From CALBPI01 sp039033995 (GTDB lineage Bacteria; Pseudomonadota; Gammaproteobacteria; Steroidobacterales; Woeseiaceae): a DNA stretch of 64,000 nucleotides. The notes under the pieces are model-generated. The model searched no databases and was not told where the DNA came from. It saw only the letters and a list, made by a program, of their open reading frames with translations. The stretch is taken from NCBI GenBank assembly GCA_039033995.1, contig JBCCBP010000017.1:1-64000 (forward strand), given 5' to 3'. Shown in pieces: positions 17,939 to 27,041 of this stretch (positions are counted from its first letter, which is position 1; every line of letters begins with the position of its first letter). Position numbers and translations under genes: made by a program.

Positions 17939-18531
17939 TCAGCTTTGTGCGCGGTCGGATCAGCGGCAAGCACGCACCCACCGTCGTACTCGACGTCGGC
18001 GGTATTGGCTACGATATCGAAACGCCGATGTCGACTTTTCTGACGTTGCCGGCCGTCGGTGCCGACGTACAGTTGTTAACCCATTTCCTGGTGCGAGAAG
18101 ATGCGCAGTTGTTGTATGGGTTTTCAACGGATGAGGAACGTGCGCTGTTCCGAAACCTATTGAAGGTGTCTGGTGTCGGCGCGCGGATCGCGCTGGCGAT
18201 CCTGTCAGGCATCAGTGTCAGCGGCTTTCGCCGTTGTGTGGAATACGAAGATGTCCCGGCTTTGGTAAAAGTGCCGGGTATCGGCAAGAAAACGGCTGAG
18301 CGTCTCATCGTAGAGATGCGTGACAAGCTCGGCGACGCTAGTGTGGCGACGACGACAACGCAGGCGGTTGCGACACCAGAGACCGGACGCGGTGAAGCGT
18401 ACTCTGCGCTGCTCGCGCTTGGCTACCGCGACGCGGAGGTGCGCAAATTGTTGCAGGCGGTCGAGCAGTCGGGTGAAGCATCGAGCACCGAAGACTATAT
18501 CCGACTGGCACTAAAAAAGGCGGTTGGCTGA
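17935..18531 (+). CDS. ruvA: Holliday junction branch migration protein RuvA
   Basis: A 198-residue junction-binding subunit. The N-terminal OB domain (MISFVRGRISGKHAPTVVLD) is followed by tandem helix-hairpin-helix motifs (LLKVSGVGARIALAILSG near residue 77 and VKVPGIGKKTAERLIVEM near 113) and a C-terminal RuvB-contact domain (about 145-195). The start overlaps the ruvC stop by four bases. The RuvAB complex drives branch migration and hands junctions to RuvC. Confidence 0.98.
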   Translation: MISFVRGRISGKHAPTVVLDVGGIGYDIETPMSTFLTLPAVGADVQLLTHFLVREDAQLLYGFSTDEERALFRNLLKVSGVGARIALAILSGISVSGFRRCVEYEDVPALVKVPGIGKKTAERLIVEMRDKLGDASVATTTTQAVATPETGRGEAYSALLALGYRDAEVRKLLQAVEQSGEASSTEDYIRLALKKAVG

Positions 18532-18535
18532 CACA

Positions 18536-19597
18536 ATGACAGAGCAAGATGACATTCGCATGGTGGCCGGCGACAGTCAGACCGATGACCGTGTTTTTGA
18601 TCGCGCGATTCGTCCGACGACGCTGGCCGAATATGTGGGTCAGCCAGCGGTCAAAGAACAGATGGAGATCTTTGTCAGCGCTGCGCGGAATCGTGCGGAG
18701 TCGTTGGACCACGTATTGATTTTTGGTCCGCCAGGTCTCGGTAAAACGACACTCGCCAATATCATCGCGAATGAGATGTCTGTCAGTTTGCGTCAGACCT
18801 CGGGGCCCGTGCTCGAGAAGCCGGGTGATCTCGCGGCGATCTTGACTAACCTAGAGCCGAACGATGTGTTGTTTGTCGATGAGATTCATCGCTTGAGCCC
18901 CGTCGTTGAGGAAGTCCTCTATCCGGCGATGGAGGATTTTCAACTCGACATCATGATCGGTGAAGGTCCAGCGGCGCGCTCGATCAAGCTCGACTTGCCG
19001 CCATTTACACTCGTCGGTGCGACCACGCGCGCCGGATTGCTCACGTCGCCACTACGCGACCGATTCGGCATTGTGCAGCGGCTGGAGTTCTATTCGGTTG
19101 CAGAGCTGACCGCGATCGTCACCCGTTCAGCCGGTATTTTGAATCTCACGATCGATGAGCGGGGCGCAGAGCTTATTGCGCGCCGATCCCGGGGCACGCC
19201 ACGCATTGCGAACCGCTTGCTGAGACGGGTGCGCGACTACGCGGAGGTGCGATCGGACGGTGTGGTCAATGAACAGTCAGCCACGGCGGCGATGGATATG
19301 CTCGAAGTGGACCCGCATGGTTTCGACGCGATGGATCGCAGGCTATTGCTGACCATTATCGAGAAGTTTGATGGCGGTCCGGTGGGCGTCGACAGCCTTT
19401 CTGCGGCGATCGGTGAAGAGCGGGGCACTATTGAGGATGTTCTCGAGCCGTATCTGATTCAGCAAGGCTTTCTGATGCGCACCGCTCGCGGACGAGTGGC
19501 GACGCGCAACGCCTACCTGCATTTCGGACTGCCCGCACCACGCGCGGAGACCGCCGTCGATTTGCCGTTGTTTGATGAGTCGCCAACGGACCAGTGA
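18536..19597 (+). CDS. ruvB: Holliday junction branch migration ATPase RuvB
   Basis: A 353-residue AAA+ ATPase. Walker A GPPGLGKTT (about residues 65-73), Walker B LFVDEIHRLS (about 117), the sensor ATTRAGLLTSPLRDRFG (about 163-179) and the C-terminal winged helix (TARGRVATRNAYLHFG) are all present. The ATG at 18536 follows the ruvA stop by four bases; an in-frame TTG at 18524 would overlap ruvA and is less likely. It closes the ruv cluster 30 bases before tolQ. Confidence 0.98.
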   Translation: MTEQDDIRMVAGDSQTDDRVFDRAIRPTTLAEYVGQPAVKEQMEIFVSAARNRAESLDHVLIFGPPGLGKTTLANIIANEMSVSLRQTSGPVLEKPGDLAAILTNLEPNDVLFVDEIHRLSPVVEEVLYPAMEDFQLDIMIGEGPAARSIKLDLPPFTLVGATTRAGLLTSPLRDRFGIVQRLEFYSVAELTAIVTRSAGILNLTIDERGAELIARRSRGTPRIANRLLRRVRDYAEVRSDGVVNEQSATAAMDMLEVDPHGFDAMDRRLLLTIIEKFDGGPVGVDSLSAAIGEERGTIEDVLEPYLIQQGFLMRTARGRVATRNAYLHFGLPAPRAETAVDLPLFDESPTDQ

Positions 19598-19627
19598 ACT
19601 GCCTGATCGCTTTGGAGTCGTACCCTT

Positions 19628-20326
19628 ATGCACAGTGATACTTCTATTCTCAATCTGGTGCTCGATGCCAGCATCGTCGTGCAACTTGTCATGGCGTCAC
19701 TGCTCGCAGCATCGGTGTATTCGTGGTTTACGATTATTCGCAAGCGCCGTTTGTTGTCGCATGCACAAAGTGTGGCAGACAAATTCGAATCGGCCTTCTG
19801 GTCCGGATCTGACCTGTCGTCGCTGTATCGCGATGTGACTGGTGGCAAAGGTGCCGGGCCGGGCATGCCGGCGATTTTCGAGAGCGGCTTCCGGGAATTC
19901 AGTCGCCTCTCACAACAGCAGGATGTATCGCCGGAGCGGATGGTAGAAACGGCACGTCGAGCCATGCGGGTCAGTCTGACGCGCGAGACAGAAACACTTG
20001 AACAAGGACTCGCGTCGCTCGCAACGATCGGTTCGACGAGTCCTTATGTCGGACTGTTCGGTACGGTGTGGGGCATCATGAATTCTTTCACCAGTCTTGG
20101 CACGAATACGCAGACTGCGACGCTGCAGGCCGTGGCGCCCGGCATTGCGGAGGCGCTGGTCGCTACTGCGATGGGTTTGTTCGCGGCGATACCTGCGGTG
20201 ATTTTTTACAACCGCTATGCGGACAAGCTCAGCCGCATCGAATCGCGATTTGAGACCTTCGTCGAAGAATTCCTGAGCATCCTCGAGCGTCACGCGCGGC
20301 GACGCAACGCCGATAAGGTAGCCTGA
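19628..20326 (+). CDS. tolQ: Tol-Pal system proton channel subunit TolQ
   Basis: A 232-residue inner-membrane protein of the MotA/TolQ/ExbB family. Three hydrophobic segments are visible: about residues 15-35, then the paired segments around LASLATIGSTSPYVGLFGTV (about 130-155) and IAEALVATAMGLFAAIPAVIF (about 170-190). With TolR it forms the proton-driven motor that energises TolA during cell constriction. GGAG lies ten bases before the ATG. It opens the tol-pal operon; the ybgC gene that often precedes it is missing. Confidence 0.97.
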   Translation: MHSDTSILNLVLDASIVVQLVMASLLAASVYSWFTIIRKRRLLSHAQSVADKFESAFWSGSDLSSLYRDVTGGKGAGPGMPAIFESGFREFSRLSQQQDVSPERMVETARRAMRVSLTRETETLEQGLASLATIGSTSPYVGLFGTVWGIMNSFTSLGTNTQTATLQAVAPGIAEALVATAMGLFAAIPAVIFYNRYADKLSRIESRFETFVEEFLSILERHARRRNADKVA

Positions 20327-20329
20327 GTC

Positions 20330-20767
20330 ATGGCCAAGCGTCGCTTGATGGGCGATATCAACGTCGTGCCGTACATCGACGTGATGCTGGTGTTGCTGAT
20401 CATCTTCATGGTGACAGCGCCATTGCTGACGCAAGGCATCGAAGTGGACTTGCCGAACGCTGATGCTGCACCACTCGATGTTGATCCGGAAGACGAAGAA
20501 TTGCCGTTAGTGTTGTCTGTTAGTGCCGATGGCAACCTGTTTTTGAATCAGGGCGCCGATAAAACCTCGCCGGCGCCGGATGCCGAGATCGTGCGGCAGG
20601 TGTCCATCGTGTTGCAACGAAAACCGAAGACACCTGTATTGGTCAAGGCGGATCAGGCGGTACCGTATGGGCGAGTGGTCTACGCAATGGTCTTGTTGCA
20701 AAAGGGCGGTGCGGAACAAATTGGATTCATCACAGACCCGCTCGACGAGACGGCACAACGCCCGTAA
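20330..20767 (+). CDS. tolR: Tol-Pal system motor subunit TolR
   Basis: A 145-residue ExbD/TolR family protein with a short cytoplasmic start, one transmembrane helix containing the proton-carrying aspartate (NVVPYIDVMLVLLIIFMV, Asp near residue 16), and a periplasmic domain of about 100 residues. The start is three bases after the tolQ stop. Confidence 0.97.
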   Translation: MAKRRLMGDINVVPYIDVMLVLLIIFMVTAPLLTQGIEVDLPNADAAPLDVDPEDEELPLVLSVSADGNLFLNQGADKTSPAPDAEIVRQVSIVLQRKPKTPVLVKADQAVPYGRVVYAMVLLQKGGAEQIGFITDPLDETAQRP

Positions 20768-20784
20768 GGCTCTGACCCAGACCA

Positions 20785-21699
20785 ATGCGTGTTGTGTTTG
20801 ACAACGTACTGGCAGCGATTGGCACGATAGCGCTGCACGCGCTGCTGATCTGGCTGTTGCTCGTCGGTGTGCGCTGGGAGCGTCCCCCGGAAGACCGTGC
20901 AATGACAACGTTGAAAGCCGTCGTCGTCGACGCGAGCGCATTTGAACAGGTAGCACCTGACGTTGATGAGCAGGTGCGCGAAGCGCAAGAGGAGGCTGAG
21001 GCGGCGCTGCAACGTGAAGCCGAAGCGGAGCGACAGCGTGAGGCGGAAGCACAGCGCCAACGCGAGGCGGAAGCAGAGCGTCAACGCGAGGCCGAAGCAG
21101 TGCGCCAACGCGAGGCGGAAGCAGAGCGCCAACGCGAGGCGGAAGCAGTGCGACAACGAGAAGCAGAAGCCGAGCGCGAGGCAGAGGCGGCACGGCAACG
21201 GGAGGCGGAAGCAGCACGTCAACGCGAGGCCGAGGCAGAAAGACAGCGTCAACGCGAGGCGGAAGAACGACGTCGTCGCGAGGCGGAAGAACGGCGCAGG
21301 CGTGAGGCTGAAGCGGAAGCGGAACGCCAGCGGCAGCGCGAGCGCGCGCGGCAGGAAGCACTGGAAGCGCAGCTGCAGGCAGAATTGGCCGCGGAAGAAG
21401 CGCGAGAAGGCGCTGTTAGAGATGGTCTGCTGGCTCAGTACATCGAGTTGATTCGGCAGAAGGTGGAGCGCAATTGGATACGGCCAGCCAGCGTTCCGGA
21501 TGGGCTAACCTGCGTTGTTGCGGTAAGACAGCTCCGCAACGGTGAAGTCGTCTCGGTGCGCGTCGTTGAGTGCTCGGGTGGCGAGGCGCTGATTCGATCG
21601 ATTGAACAAGCGGTATTAAGCGCGTCACCGCTACCGGAGCCACCGGATGCCAGTCTGTTTGAACCAAATCTCGAATTCCCGTTCAAAACGGGTGAATAG
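20785..21699 (+). CDS. tolA: Tol-Pal system protein TolA with an Arg/Glu octapeptide-repeat helix
   Basis: A 304-residue TonB-type energy transducer. Domain I is an N-terminal membrane anchor (about residues 8-28). Domain II (about 62-205) is a very long charged helix built from near-perfect RQREAEAE octads instead of the Lys/Ala repeats of E. coli TolA. Domain III (about 208-304) begins LLAQYIELIRQKVERNWIRP and carries a cysteine pair (LTCVVAVRQL and RVVECSGGEAL) that can form the conserved disulfide. It links TolQR to TolB and Pal across the periplasm. Long open frames on the opposite strand here only reflect the repeat. Confidence 0.95.
   Translation: MRVVFDNVLAAIGTIALHALLIWLLLVGVRWERPPEDRAMTTLKAVVVDASAFEQVAPDVDEQVREAQEEAEAALQREAEAERQREAEAQRQREAEAERQREAEAVRQREAEAERQREAEAVRQREAEAEREAEAARQREAEAARQREAEAERQRQREAEERRRREAEERRRREAEAEAERQRQRERARQEALEAQLQAELAAEEAREGAVRDGLLAQYIELIRQKVERNWIRPASVPDGLTCVVAVRQLRNGEVVSVRVVECSGGEALIRSIEQAVLSASPLPEPPDASLFEPNLEFPFKTGE
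21007..21240 (+). repeat. 24-bp tandem repeat coding the TolA octad
   Basis: About ten units of 24 bases encode [RL]QREAEA[EQVA]; one unit has lost two codons (residues 131-136). Codon choice varies between units, which shows that the array is old or under selection at protein level. Unit number is likely to vary between strains. Confidence 0.85.
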
Positions 21700-21750
21700 G
21701 CGAAGTTGACACGTTATAGTTGCGTTATGGCACATCTTATTGATTACGAA

Positions 21751-23076
21751 ATGAAAATGAGCTCTAGTAGTCGTCTGATTCGACGCCTGGCGATCGTGCT
21801 TATTGGGGCGCTTGGCCTGATGCTCAGCGGCGTTTCGAAGGCGCAGCTGGTGATCGAAATCACCAAAGGCGCCAGCAAGCCGGTGCCGATTGCGCTGGTG
21901 CCGTTCGGCTGGGAAGGTGGCGGGCCACCGCCGGCAGATATTGCAGCAATTGTTCGATCAGACCTCGTCGGCAGTTCCCGGTTCGACGTGTTGGATGGCG
22001 AGATGTTACCGGCGTTGCCCACGCGCGGTGTCGCGGTGGATTTCGATAACTGGCGTCGCGTTGCGGTGAACTATCTGTTGGTTGGCGAGCTGGCACGCGA
22101 GGGCGAGGAATACAGCCTGCGATTCCAGGTGTTCGATGTCTATGGTGCCCGCCAGGTGGTCGCTGATCGGTTGATCGTGCCCGCCGCCGATCTTCGCGAA
22201 GCGGGGCATCGCGTGGCTGATGCGGTATACGAAGCGGTGACAGGCATAAAGGGTGTGTTCGCCACACGGGTGGCCTATGTATCGGTAGCGCGAAGTGGCA
22301 ACGAGCAGACGTACCGACTGATCATGGCCGACGCTGACGGTAACAATGAACGCCCGTTTGTCGAAAGCAACGAGCCGATTATGTCGCCGGTATGGAGTCC
22401 CGACGGGCGGAGTATCGCTTACGTATCGTTTGAAAGCGGACAGGCCGCCGTCTACGTGCAGACGTTGCGTACCGGCAGCCGTCGTAAGGTTTCCGCAAGA
22501 GCGGGGGTGAACAATGCGCCGTCCTGGTCGCCCGACGGGCGTAATCTGGCGTTGACGCTTTCTGATGCGGACGGCAACCTCGATGTCTACGTATTAAAAC
22601 TGATCGGTAACAAGCTGACCCGCATCACCAGTCGGCGTTCGATCGAAACCGAGCCAACCTGGTCCGCCGACGGCAAGACGCTCTATTTCACATCGGACCG
22701 CGGCGGTGCCCCGCAGATTTATCGTGCGCCGGCGAATGGTGATGGCGAACCCGAGCGTGTGACCTTCGAAGGCAACTATAATGCACGCCCGCGGGTATCC
22801 CCGGACGGACGCTGGTTGGCGATGGTGCACAATGATCGCGGTCGTTTTCGTGTGGCCGTACAAAACCTCGAAAACGACAGTTTTCAGGTGCTAAGCGACG
22901 GTGCACTGGATGAATCCCCCTCGTTTGCACCAAATTCCGCCCAGATTATTTATGCCACGCGCCGCGCGGGTCGCGGCGTACTGGAAACCGTCAGTGTCGA
23001 TGGCCAGGTTAGTGGCCGTGTGAAATCGGTGGGCAGCGATGTTAGAGAACCCGCTTGGTCACCGTTTAGACCCTGA
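21751..23076 (+). CDS. tolB: Tol-Pal system beta-propeller protein TolB
   Basis: A 441-residue periplasmic protein. A signal peptide ends near SKAQL. The N-terminal domain is followed by a six-bladed propeller with repeated WSPDG-type motifs (SPVWSPDGRSIAYVS, APSWSPDGRNLALTL, EPTWSADGKTLYFTS, RPRVSPDGRWLAMVH). TolB binds Pal and TolA. The start is uncertain: the frame is open from 21706, and ATG codons at 21727, 21751 and 21757 all lack a clear ribosome binding site. I use 21751 because it gives a normal signal peptide. Confidence 0.96.
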   Translation: MKMSSSSRLIRRLAIVLIGALGLMLSGVSKAQLVIEITKGASKPVPIALVPFGWEGGGPPPADIAAIVRSDLVGSSRFDVLDGEMLPALPTRGVAVDFDNWRRVAVNYLLVGELAREGEEYSLRFQVFDVYGARQVVADRLIVPAADLREAGHRVADAVYEAVTGIKGVFATRVAYVSVARSGNEQTYRLIMADADGNNERPFVESNEPIMSPVWSPDGRSIAYVSFESGQAAVYVQTLRTGSRRKVSARAGVNNAPSWSPDGRNLALTLSDADGNLDVYVLKLIGNKLTRITSRRSIETEPTWSADGKTLYFTSDRGGAPQIYRAPANGDGEPERVTFEGNYNARPRVSPDGRWLAMVHNDRGRFRVAVQNLENDSFQVLSDGALDESPSFAPNSAQIIYATRRAGRGVLETVSVDGQVSGRVKSVGSDVREPAWSPFRP

Positions 23077-23114
23077 TATCATTACCTACAGCGATTCGTA
23101 AGGAGTTACCACTC

Positions 23115-23654
23115 ATGCGTTCAATTATTCACATTCTGGCCGTGCTGGCAGCGAGCGTTGTGCTCGTCGCTTGTGGCGGCAATCGTACGCTGCCACCGAG
23201 CGAGTCCGGCAGCATCTATGGCGAGGACGATGCCGCCGATAACAATGCGGACAGCGGATCAACGGCTGGTAGCGGCATTCGTAGCACCGGTCTGGACGAC
23301 GATTTGGCCGGCAGCACAACCGCCGACACATTGATCATCTATTTCGATTACGACAAGAGTGAGGTTCGCCCGGAATACGTCGACTTGCTGGCGACGCATG
23401 CGCGCCGCTTGGCGGCTGACGGACGGCAGCAACTCAGATTGGAAGGTCATGGCGACGAGCGTGGATCACGCGAGTACAACATTGGGCTCGGCGAGCGACG
23501 CGCGCAGGCGGTCCGACGTTTGTTGTTAATCCAGGGCGCATCGTCGGCGCAGATTTCTACGGTCAGCTACGGCGAGGAGCGTCCTGCCGCATTCGGTAGT
23601 ACGGAATCGGACTACGAGAAAAATCGTCGCGTCGAGTTGTCCTACCGTCGCTGA
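23115..23654 (+). CDS. pal: peptidoglycan-associated lipoprotein Pal
   Basis: A 179-residue outer-membrane lipoprotein. The lipobox LVAC sits at the end of the signal peptide (Cys near residue 20), followed by an acidic, flexible linker and an OmpA-like domain with IIYFDYDKSEVRPEY and LEGHGDERGSREYNIGLGER, which binds diaminopimelate in peptidoglycan. AAGGAG lies nine bases before the ATG. Confidence 0.97.
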   Translation: MRSIIHILAVLAASVVLVACGGNRTLPPSESGSIYGEDDAADNNADSGSTAGSGIRSTGLDDDLAGSTTADTLIIYFDYDKSEVRPEYVDLLATHARRLAADGRQQLRLEGHGDERGSREYNIGLGERRAQAVRRLLLIQGASSAQISTVSYGEERPAAFGSTESDYEKNRRVELSYRR

Positions 23655-23698
23655 AAGCAACACTCAATGCCTGCGCGTTAACCTGACGGATACAGACC

Positions 23699-24460
23699 AT
23701 GCGAAATTGCAAACTATTGATCACCATTCTGACAGCCGCTGTTGCTGTGGGTTGTATGACCGTGCCGCCGGAAGAAGACCCGGTCTACATTAAGCTCACG
23801 GAAATCGAACGCCGCCTGCAGCGCGTCGAACGGGTAGTCCAGAATGACAGTCTTGTGCAGCTGGTGACGCGTGTCGATACGCTAGCGGCAGATATCGATG
23901 GCCTGCAGGGACAGTCCGAAACATCAGGGTTCGAACTGGAAAAACTGAATGAACGGCTGCGCAGCTTGTATGCCGATCTTGATCAGCGGATACAAGCAGT
24001 AGAAGCCAGTGCGCAAAACGTATCGAACGTCATGCAGGGCGGTACGCTGTCGCCGGGCGAGCTACCGCTACCGAATGGGTCAGATCGCGAAAATTATCAG
24101 GCTGCCTTCGAATTGCTGAAGGAAGGCCGCTACGATCAATCGGCGAAAGCGTTTGAGCAGTTTCTGGTCACTTATCCAAATAGTGATCTGGCCGACAACG
24201 CCAAGTATTGGTTGGCAGAATCGTATTACGTGTCGCAAAAATTTACCGAAGCCCTGCCGATCTTCTCGGCGGTTATCGAGGATTTCCCGCAATCCCGAAA
24301 AGTCCCGGATGCTTTGCTCAAGGTGGGTTACTGCAATTACGAGCTCCAACGCTGGGATGCCGCACGTGAGGCGTTGCGCCGCGTGGTTGACGATTATCCG
24401 GAAACGACAGCAGCGCGTCTGGCCACCAAACGACTGGATCAAATCCCCGCCAGCTCCTGA
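23699..24460 (+). CDS. cpoB: cell division coordinator CpoB (YbgF)
   Basis: A 253-residue exported protein. The N-terminal signal peptide ends in AVAVGCMT, so it may be cut by either signal peptidase. A coiled coil (about residues 30-100) is followed by three TPR repeats (about 120-250; NYQAAFELLKEGRYDQSAKAF). In E. coli CpoB links Tol-Pal to PBP1B during division. It is the last tol-pal gene and runs into queE ten bases later. The possible lipidation cysteine is unlike E. coli CpoB and needs testing. Confidence 0.93.
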   Translation: MRNCKLLITILTAAVAVGCMTVPPEEDPVYIKLTEIERRLQRVERVVQNDSLVQLVTRVDTLAADIDGLQGQSETSGFELEKLNERLRSLYADLDQRIQAVEASAQNVSNVMQGGTLSPGELPLPNGSDRENYQAAFELLKEGRYDQSAKAFEQFLVTYPNSDLADNAKYWLAESYYVSQKFTEALPIFSAVIEDFPQSRKVPDALLKVGYCNYELQRWDAAREALRRVVDDYPETTAARLATKRLDQIPASS

Positions 24461-24470
24461 CGCCATCACC

Positions 24471-25148
24471 GTGAACAACGCTGCAGAAATCCAGCGGCCG
24501 CAGCTCGACGTGCGGCTGCGCATCACGGAAGTATTCCGGTCCTTGCAAGGGGAGGCGGCAACGGCGGGTCTGCCGACCGTGTTTGTTCGCTTGACCGGCT
24601 GTCCCTTGCGCTGTCAGTACTGCGATACCGCGTACGCGTTTACGGGTGGCCAGTCTCGTACACTCGATGACATTATGACTGAGGTCGTAGGCCTCGATAC
24701 CCAACATGTTTGCGTCACCGGTGGCGAACCTCTGGCGCAACCGGGTTGCCGTCGTTTACTGACGATGCTCTGCGATGCGGGACTGTCTGTTTCATTGGAG
24801 ACCAGCGGCGCAATCGATATCTCTGGTATCGATCCACGTGTATCTCGGGTCGTTGATATCAAGACGCCAGGCTCCGAAGAGATGGCACGCAATCTCTGGG
24901 AAAATATCGAACTGCTGACAGCCCATGATCAGGTCAAGTTTGTTGTCTGCAGTCGGGAGGACTTCGATTGGGCAGTTGAAACCGAGGCCCGCTATGGTTT
25001 GTCCGCGCGTTGCGAGGTGTGGGTATCACCCAGTTTCGAACAAGTTGCGCCAACGGCACTGGCCGAATGGTTGCTTGCGTCGGGAGCGCCACTGCGCATG
25101 CAGACGCAACTGCACAAAGCGCTGTGGGGCGATGCGCCCGGCCGCTAG
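24471..25148 (+). CDS. queE: 7-carboxy-7-deazaguanine synthase QueE
   Basis: A 225-residue radical SAM enzyme in queuosine biosynthesis. The cluster-binding motif is GCPLRCQYCDTAYAF (CX3CX2C, about residues 44-51), and TGGEPLAQP follows (about 83-91). The frame is open far upstream inside cpoB. I take the GTG at 24471, ten bases after the cpoB stop, since the family begins about ten residues before the RITEVFRSLQGE strand. It is followed by queC, giving two consecutive steps of the pathway, and lies after tol-pal as in Pseudomonas. Confidence 0.94.
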   Translation: MNNAAEIQRPQLDVRLRITEVFRSLQGEAATAGLPTVFVRLTGCPLRCQYCDTAYAFTGGQSRTLDDIMTEVVGLDTQHVCVTGGEPLAQPGCRRLLTMLCDAGLSVSLETSGAIDISGIDPRVSRVVDIKTPGSEEMARNLWENIELLTAHDQVKFVVCSREDFDWAVETEARYGLSARCEVWVSPSFEQVAPTALAEWLLASGAPLRMQTQLHKALWGDAPGR

Positions 25149-25167
25149 ATCAGCAACGGAGTAGAGG

Positions 25168-25845
25168 GTGAGCAAGAAAGCGATTGTGTTGCTATCGGGT
25201 GGCTTGGATTCGTCGACCATCCTCGCAATGGCGCGTGCCGACGGGTACGCGTGCTATGCGCTCAGTTTTGACTACGGTCAACGCCACGATGCCGAGTTGA
25301 AGGCCTCGGCCGCAATCGCCGAAAAAATGGGTGCCGCCGATCACAGAGTGATGCGCATTGATTTTGCGGGCATCGGTGGCTCCGCACTGACCGATACAGC
25401 GATTGCTGTGCCACAGACACCAGTTTCCGGTATTCCGGTGACCTATGTGCCGGCGCGCAATACGGTGTTTCTTTCAATGGCGCTTGGCTGGGCCGAAGTG
25501 GCCGGTGCGGATGCGATTTTTATCGGCGTTAACGCCGTCGACTACTCGGGGTATCCGGATTGCCGGCCTGAGTTCATCGCTGCTTATCAGCAGCTCATCG
25601 GCGTGGCAACAAAAGCGGGTGTCGAAGGCCAGCAGATTCGTCTCGAAACGCCGCTGATCTCGTTGAGCAAGGCTGAGATTATTCAGACGGGTTTGTCGCT
25701 TGGCCTCGATTACAGCCAAACCGTCTCGTGTTATCAGGCTGATGATTCGGGCCGCGCCTGCGGACGTTGCGATGCATGTCGGTTGCGAGCGGAAGGTTTT
25801 GCCGCCGCAGGCGTTGACGACCCGACGCGCTATCAAACTGCCTAG
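25168..25845 (+). CDS. queC: 7-cyano-7-deazaguanine synthase QueC
   Basis: A 225-residue ATP-dependent enzyme that turns the QueE product into preQ0. The PP-loop LLSGGLDSST is at about residues 8-17, and four zinc-ligand cysteines lie at the C-terminus (SCYQADDSGRACGRCDACRLR). The start is GTG with AGAGG just before it. It forms an operon with queE. Confidence 0.97.
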   Translation: MSKKAIVLLSGGLDSSTILAMARADGYACYALSFDYGQRHDAELKASAAIAEKMGAADHRVMRIDFAGIGGSALTDTAIAVPQTPVSGIPVTYVPARNTVFLSMALGWAEVAGADAIFIGVNAVDYSGYPDCRPEFIAAYQQLIGVATKAGVEGQQIRLETPLISLSKAEIIQTGLSLGLDYSQTVSCYQADDSGRACGRCDACRLRAEGFAAAGVDDPTRYQTA

Positions 25846-25887
25846 GCCCGCATTGGCCCGGCCGCGCGATAGCGCTCGGCGTCATGT

Positions 25888-26754
25888 CTAGTCGCTATCC
25901 ATTATCGCGGTCAACACACATTCGGTCTCATCGCATCGGAAGATATACGTCACGTTATCCGACCCAATACCGACACCAGACTGGACCGATATACGCAAGC
26001 CAGCCATGCTGCGAGCCCATAGGTTTAGCGCGGCGATCGTGCGGTAATCGTTCGTGCCGACAACATAGTCATCGAAATCGCTGGGCGAGTCGGGCAAGCG
26101 TGTACCGTCGGGCAAGCGCGCGCTGTCGTCAACAAACTGGATTTCGGTCCTGCCATCTGCATTTGCGAGATACGACGTCGTCACCAACGCAGTGGAGCCG
26201 TCTTGGAAGACAATCTGAAATTGCGGGTTCAGATTGTCGTTGCCGACGACACGGGCGGCGCTACTGGATAGCGCGATAAAGGCATTCTGAACACGTTCCA
26301 CGAAGCCGTTCAGACGCCACGCGTCAAAGAGCGCGTCTGCGATGGTACGGTCGTAGCGTCCCTGGCCGAGCAAAAAGGTCTGTACGTCAGTAATGTCGAC
26401 GACGACAGCGCCGGTGGACTCGGCAACGCTCGCGAGTTCCGCGCGTGCCAGTTTGACCGACTCTACCGTGGTCAGTGCCGCCGAGTCTGGCAGCGTTTCG
26501 CGCGCAAAGCGCGACCATGCACGAAACTCGTAGTCGTAGTAAATCGTGACGCGGTAAGTACGCAATCGATTCTCGCTATTGTCGTAAACGTTGACAGTCG
26601 ATTCTCCGAACTGCTCGGCAGGAACGCCGATCGCAAATTGCCTAGCGTTGTTTCCACAGCCGTCACACGCTGCCCAATACTCATTGGCCGCCGCCGTAGC
26701 AGCGAGTAGCGTCGATATCACGATGGCGCTCAGCATCATCCTGAGTGGTTGCAT
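25888..26754 (-). CDS. secreted protein of unknown function
   Basis: A 288-residue protein I do not recognise. It has a signal peptide (residues 1-23, cut after AAA), then a CxxC pair in WAACDGCGNNARQFA, and another cysteine pair near the C-terminus (FRCDETECVL). Disulfides and periplasmic location are therefore likely. The middle is rich in Ala, Val and Asp with few other cysteines. The ATG at 26754 is chosen because GGAG lies seven bases before it; an upstream ATG at 26790 lacks one. It is a single minus-strand gene, convergent with queC and divergent from tRNA-Lys. Confidence 0.7.
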   Translation of the reverse strand: MQPLRMMLSAIVISTLLAATAAANEYWAACDGCGNNARQFAIGVPAEQFGESTVNVYDNSENRLRTYRVTIYYDYEFRAWSRFARETLPDSAALTTVESVKLARAELASVAESTGAVVVDITDVQTFLLGQGRYDRTIADALFDAWRLNGFVERVQNAFIALSSSAARVVGNDNLNPQFQIVFQDGSTALVTTSYLANADGRTEIQFVDDSARLPDGTRLPDSPSDFDDYVVGTNDYRTIAALNLWARSMAGLRISVQSGVGIGSDNVTYIFRCDETECVLTAIMDSD

Positions 26755-26952
26755 GTTGTTTCTCCAAAAGGGGATCAGTGCTTGCGGCACCGATCGTCAA
26801 TGACGGTTTCATTGCACCAGCGTTGGCGATGAACAGGGCTGCGACAAATGACGTAAAGCCGCTGCAATAGCGGTTCGCGAGAGCAAGGTGGCTGCTCGAA
26901 TCGGAGCGAAAGGCAGGTGGCCGATATTTCTGCCATTGATTGTCGGCAAGAC

Positions 26953-26980
26953 TTGAAGAATCTGGCCGTTACGGTATTAT
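26953..26980 (+). promoter_or_regulatory. probable sigma-70 promoter of tRNA-Lys
   Basis: TTGAAG (26953-26958) and TATTAT (26975-26980) are 16 bases apart. A GC-rich discriminator (GCGCTCCGCC) follows the -10 box, a feature of stringently controlled stable-RNA promoters. Transcription would begin about 55 bases before the tRNA. Confidence 0.7.
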
Positions 26981-27041
26981 TGCGCTCCGCCGAAAAGGCA
27001 CCCTCCCATAGTCGCACCGAGGCGACACGCAGGAAACCGGC

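Noticed and set aside
20507..21361. Long minus-strand frame (284 codons) across tolR and tolA
   Set aside because: It is the shadow of the 24-bp tolA repeat; its product is only Leu/Arg/Pro/Val low complexity and tolR and tolA are certain.
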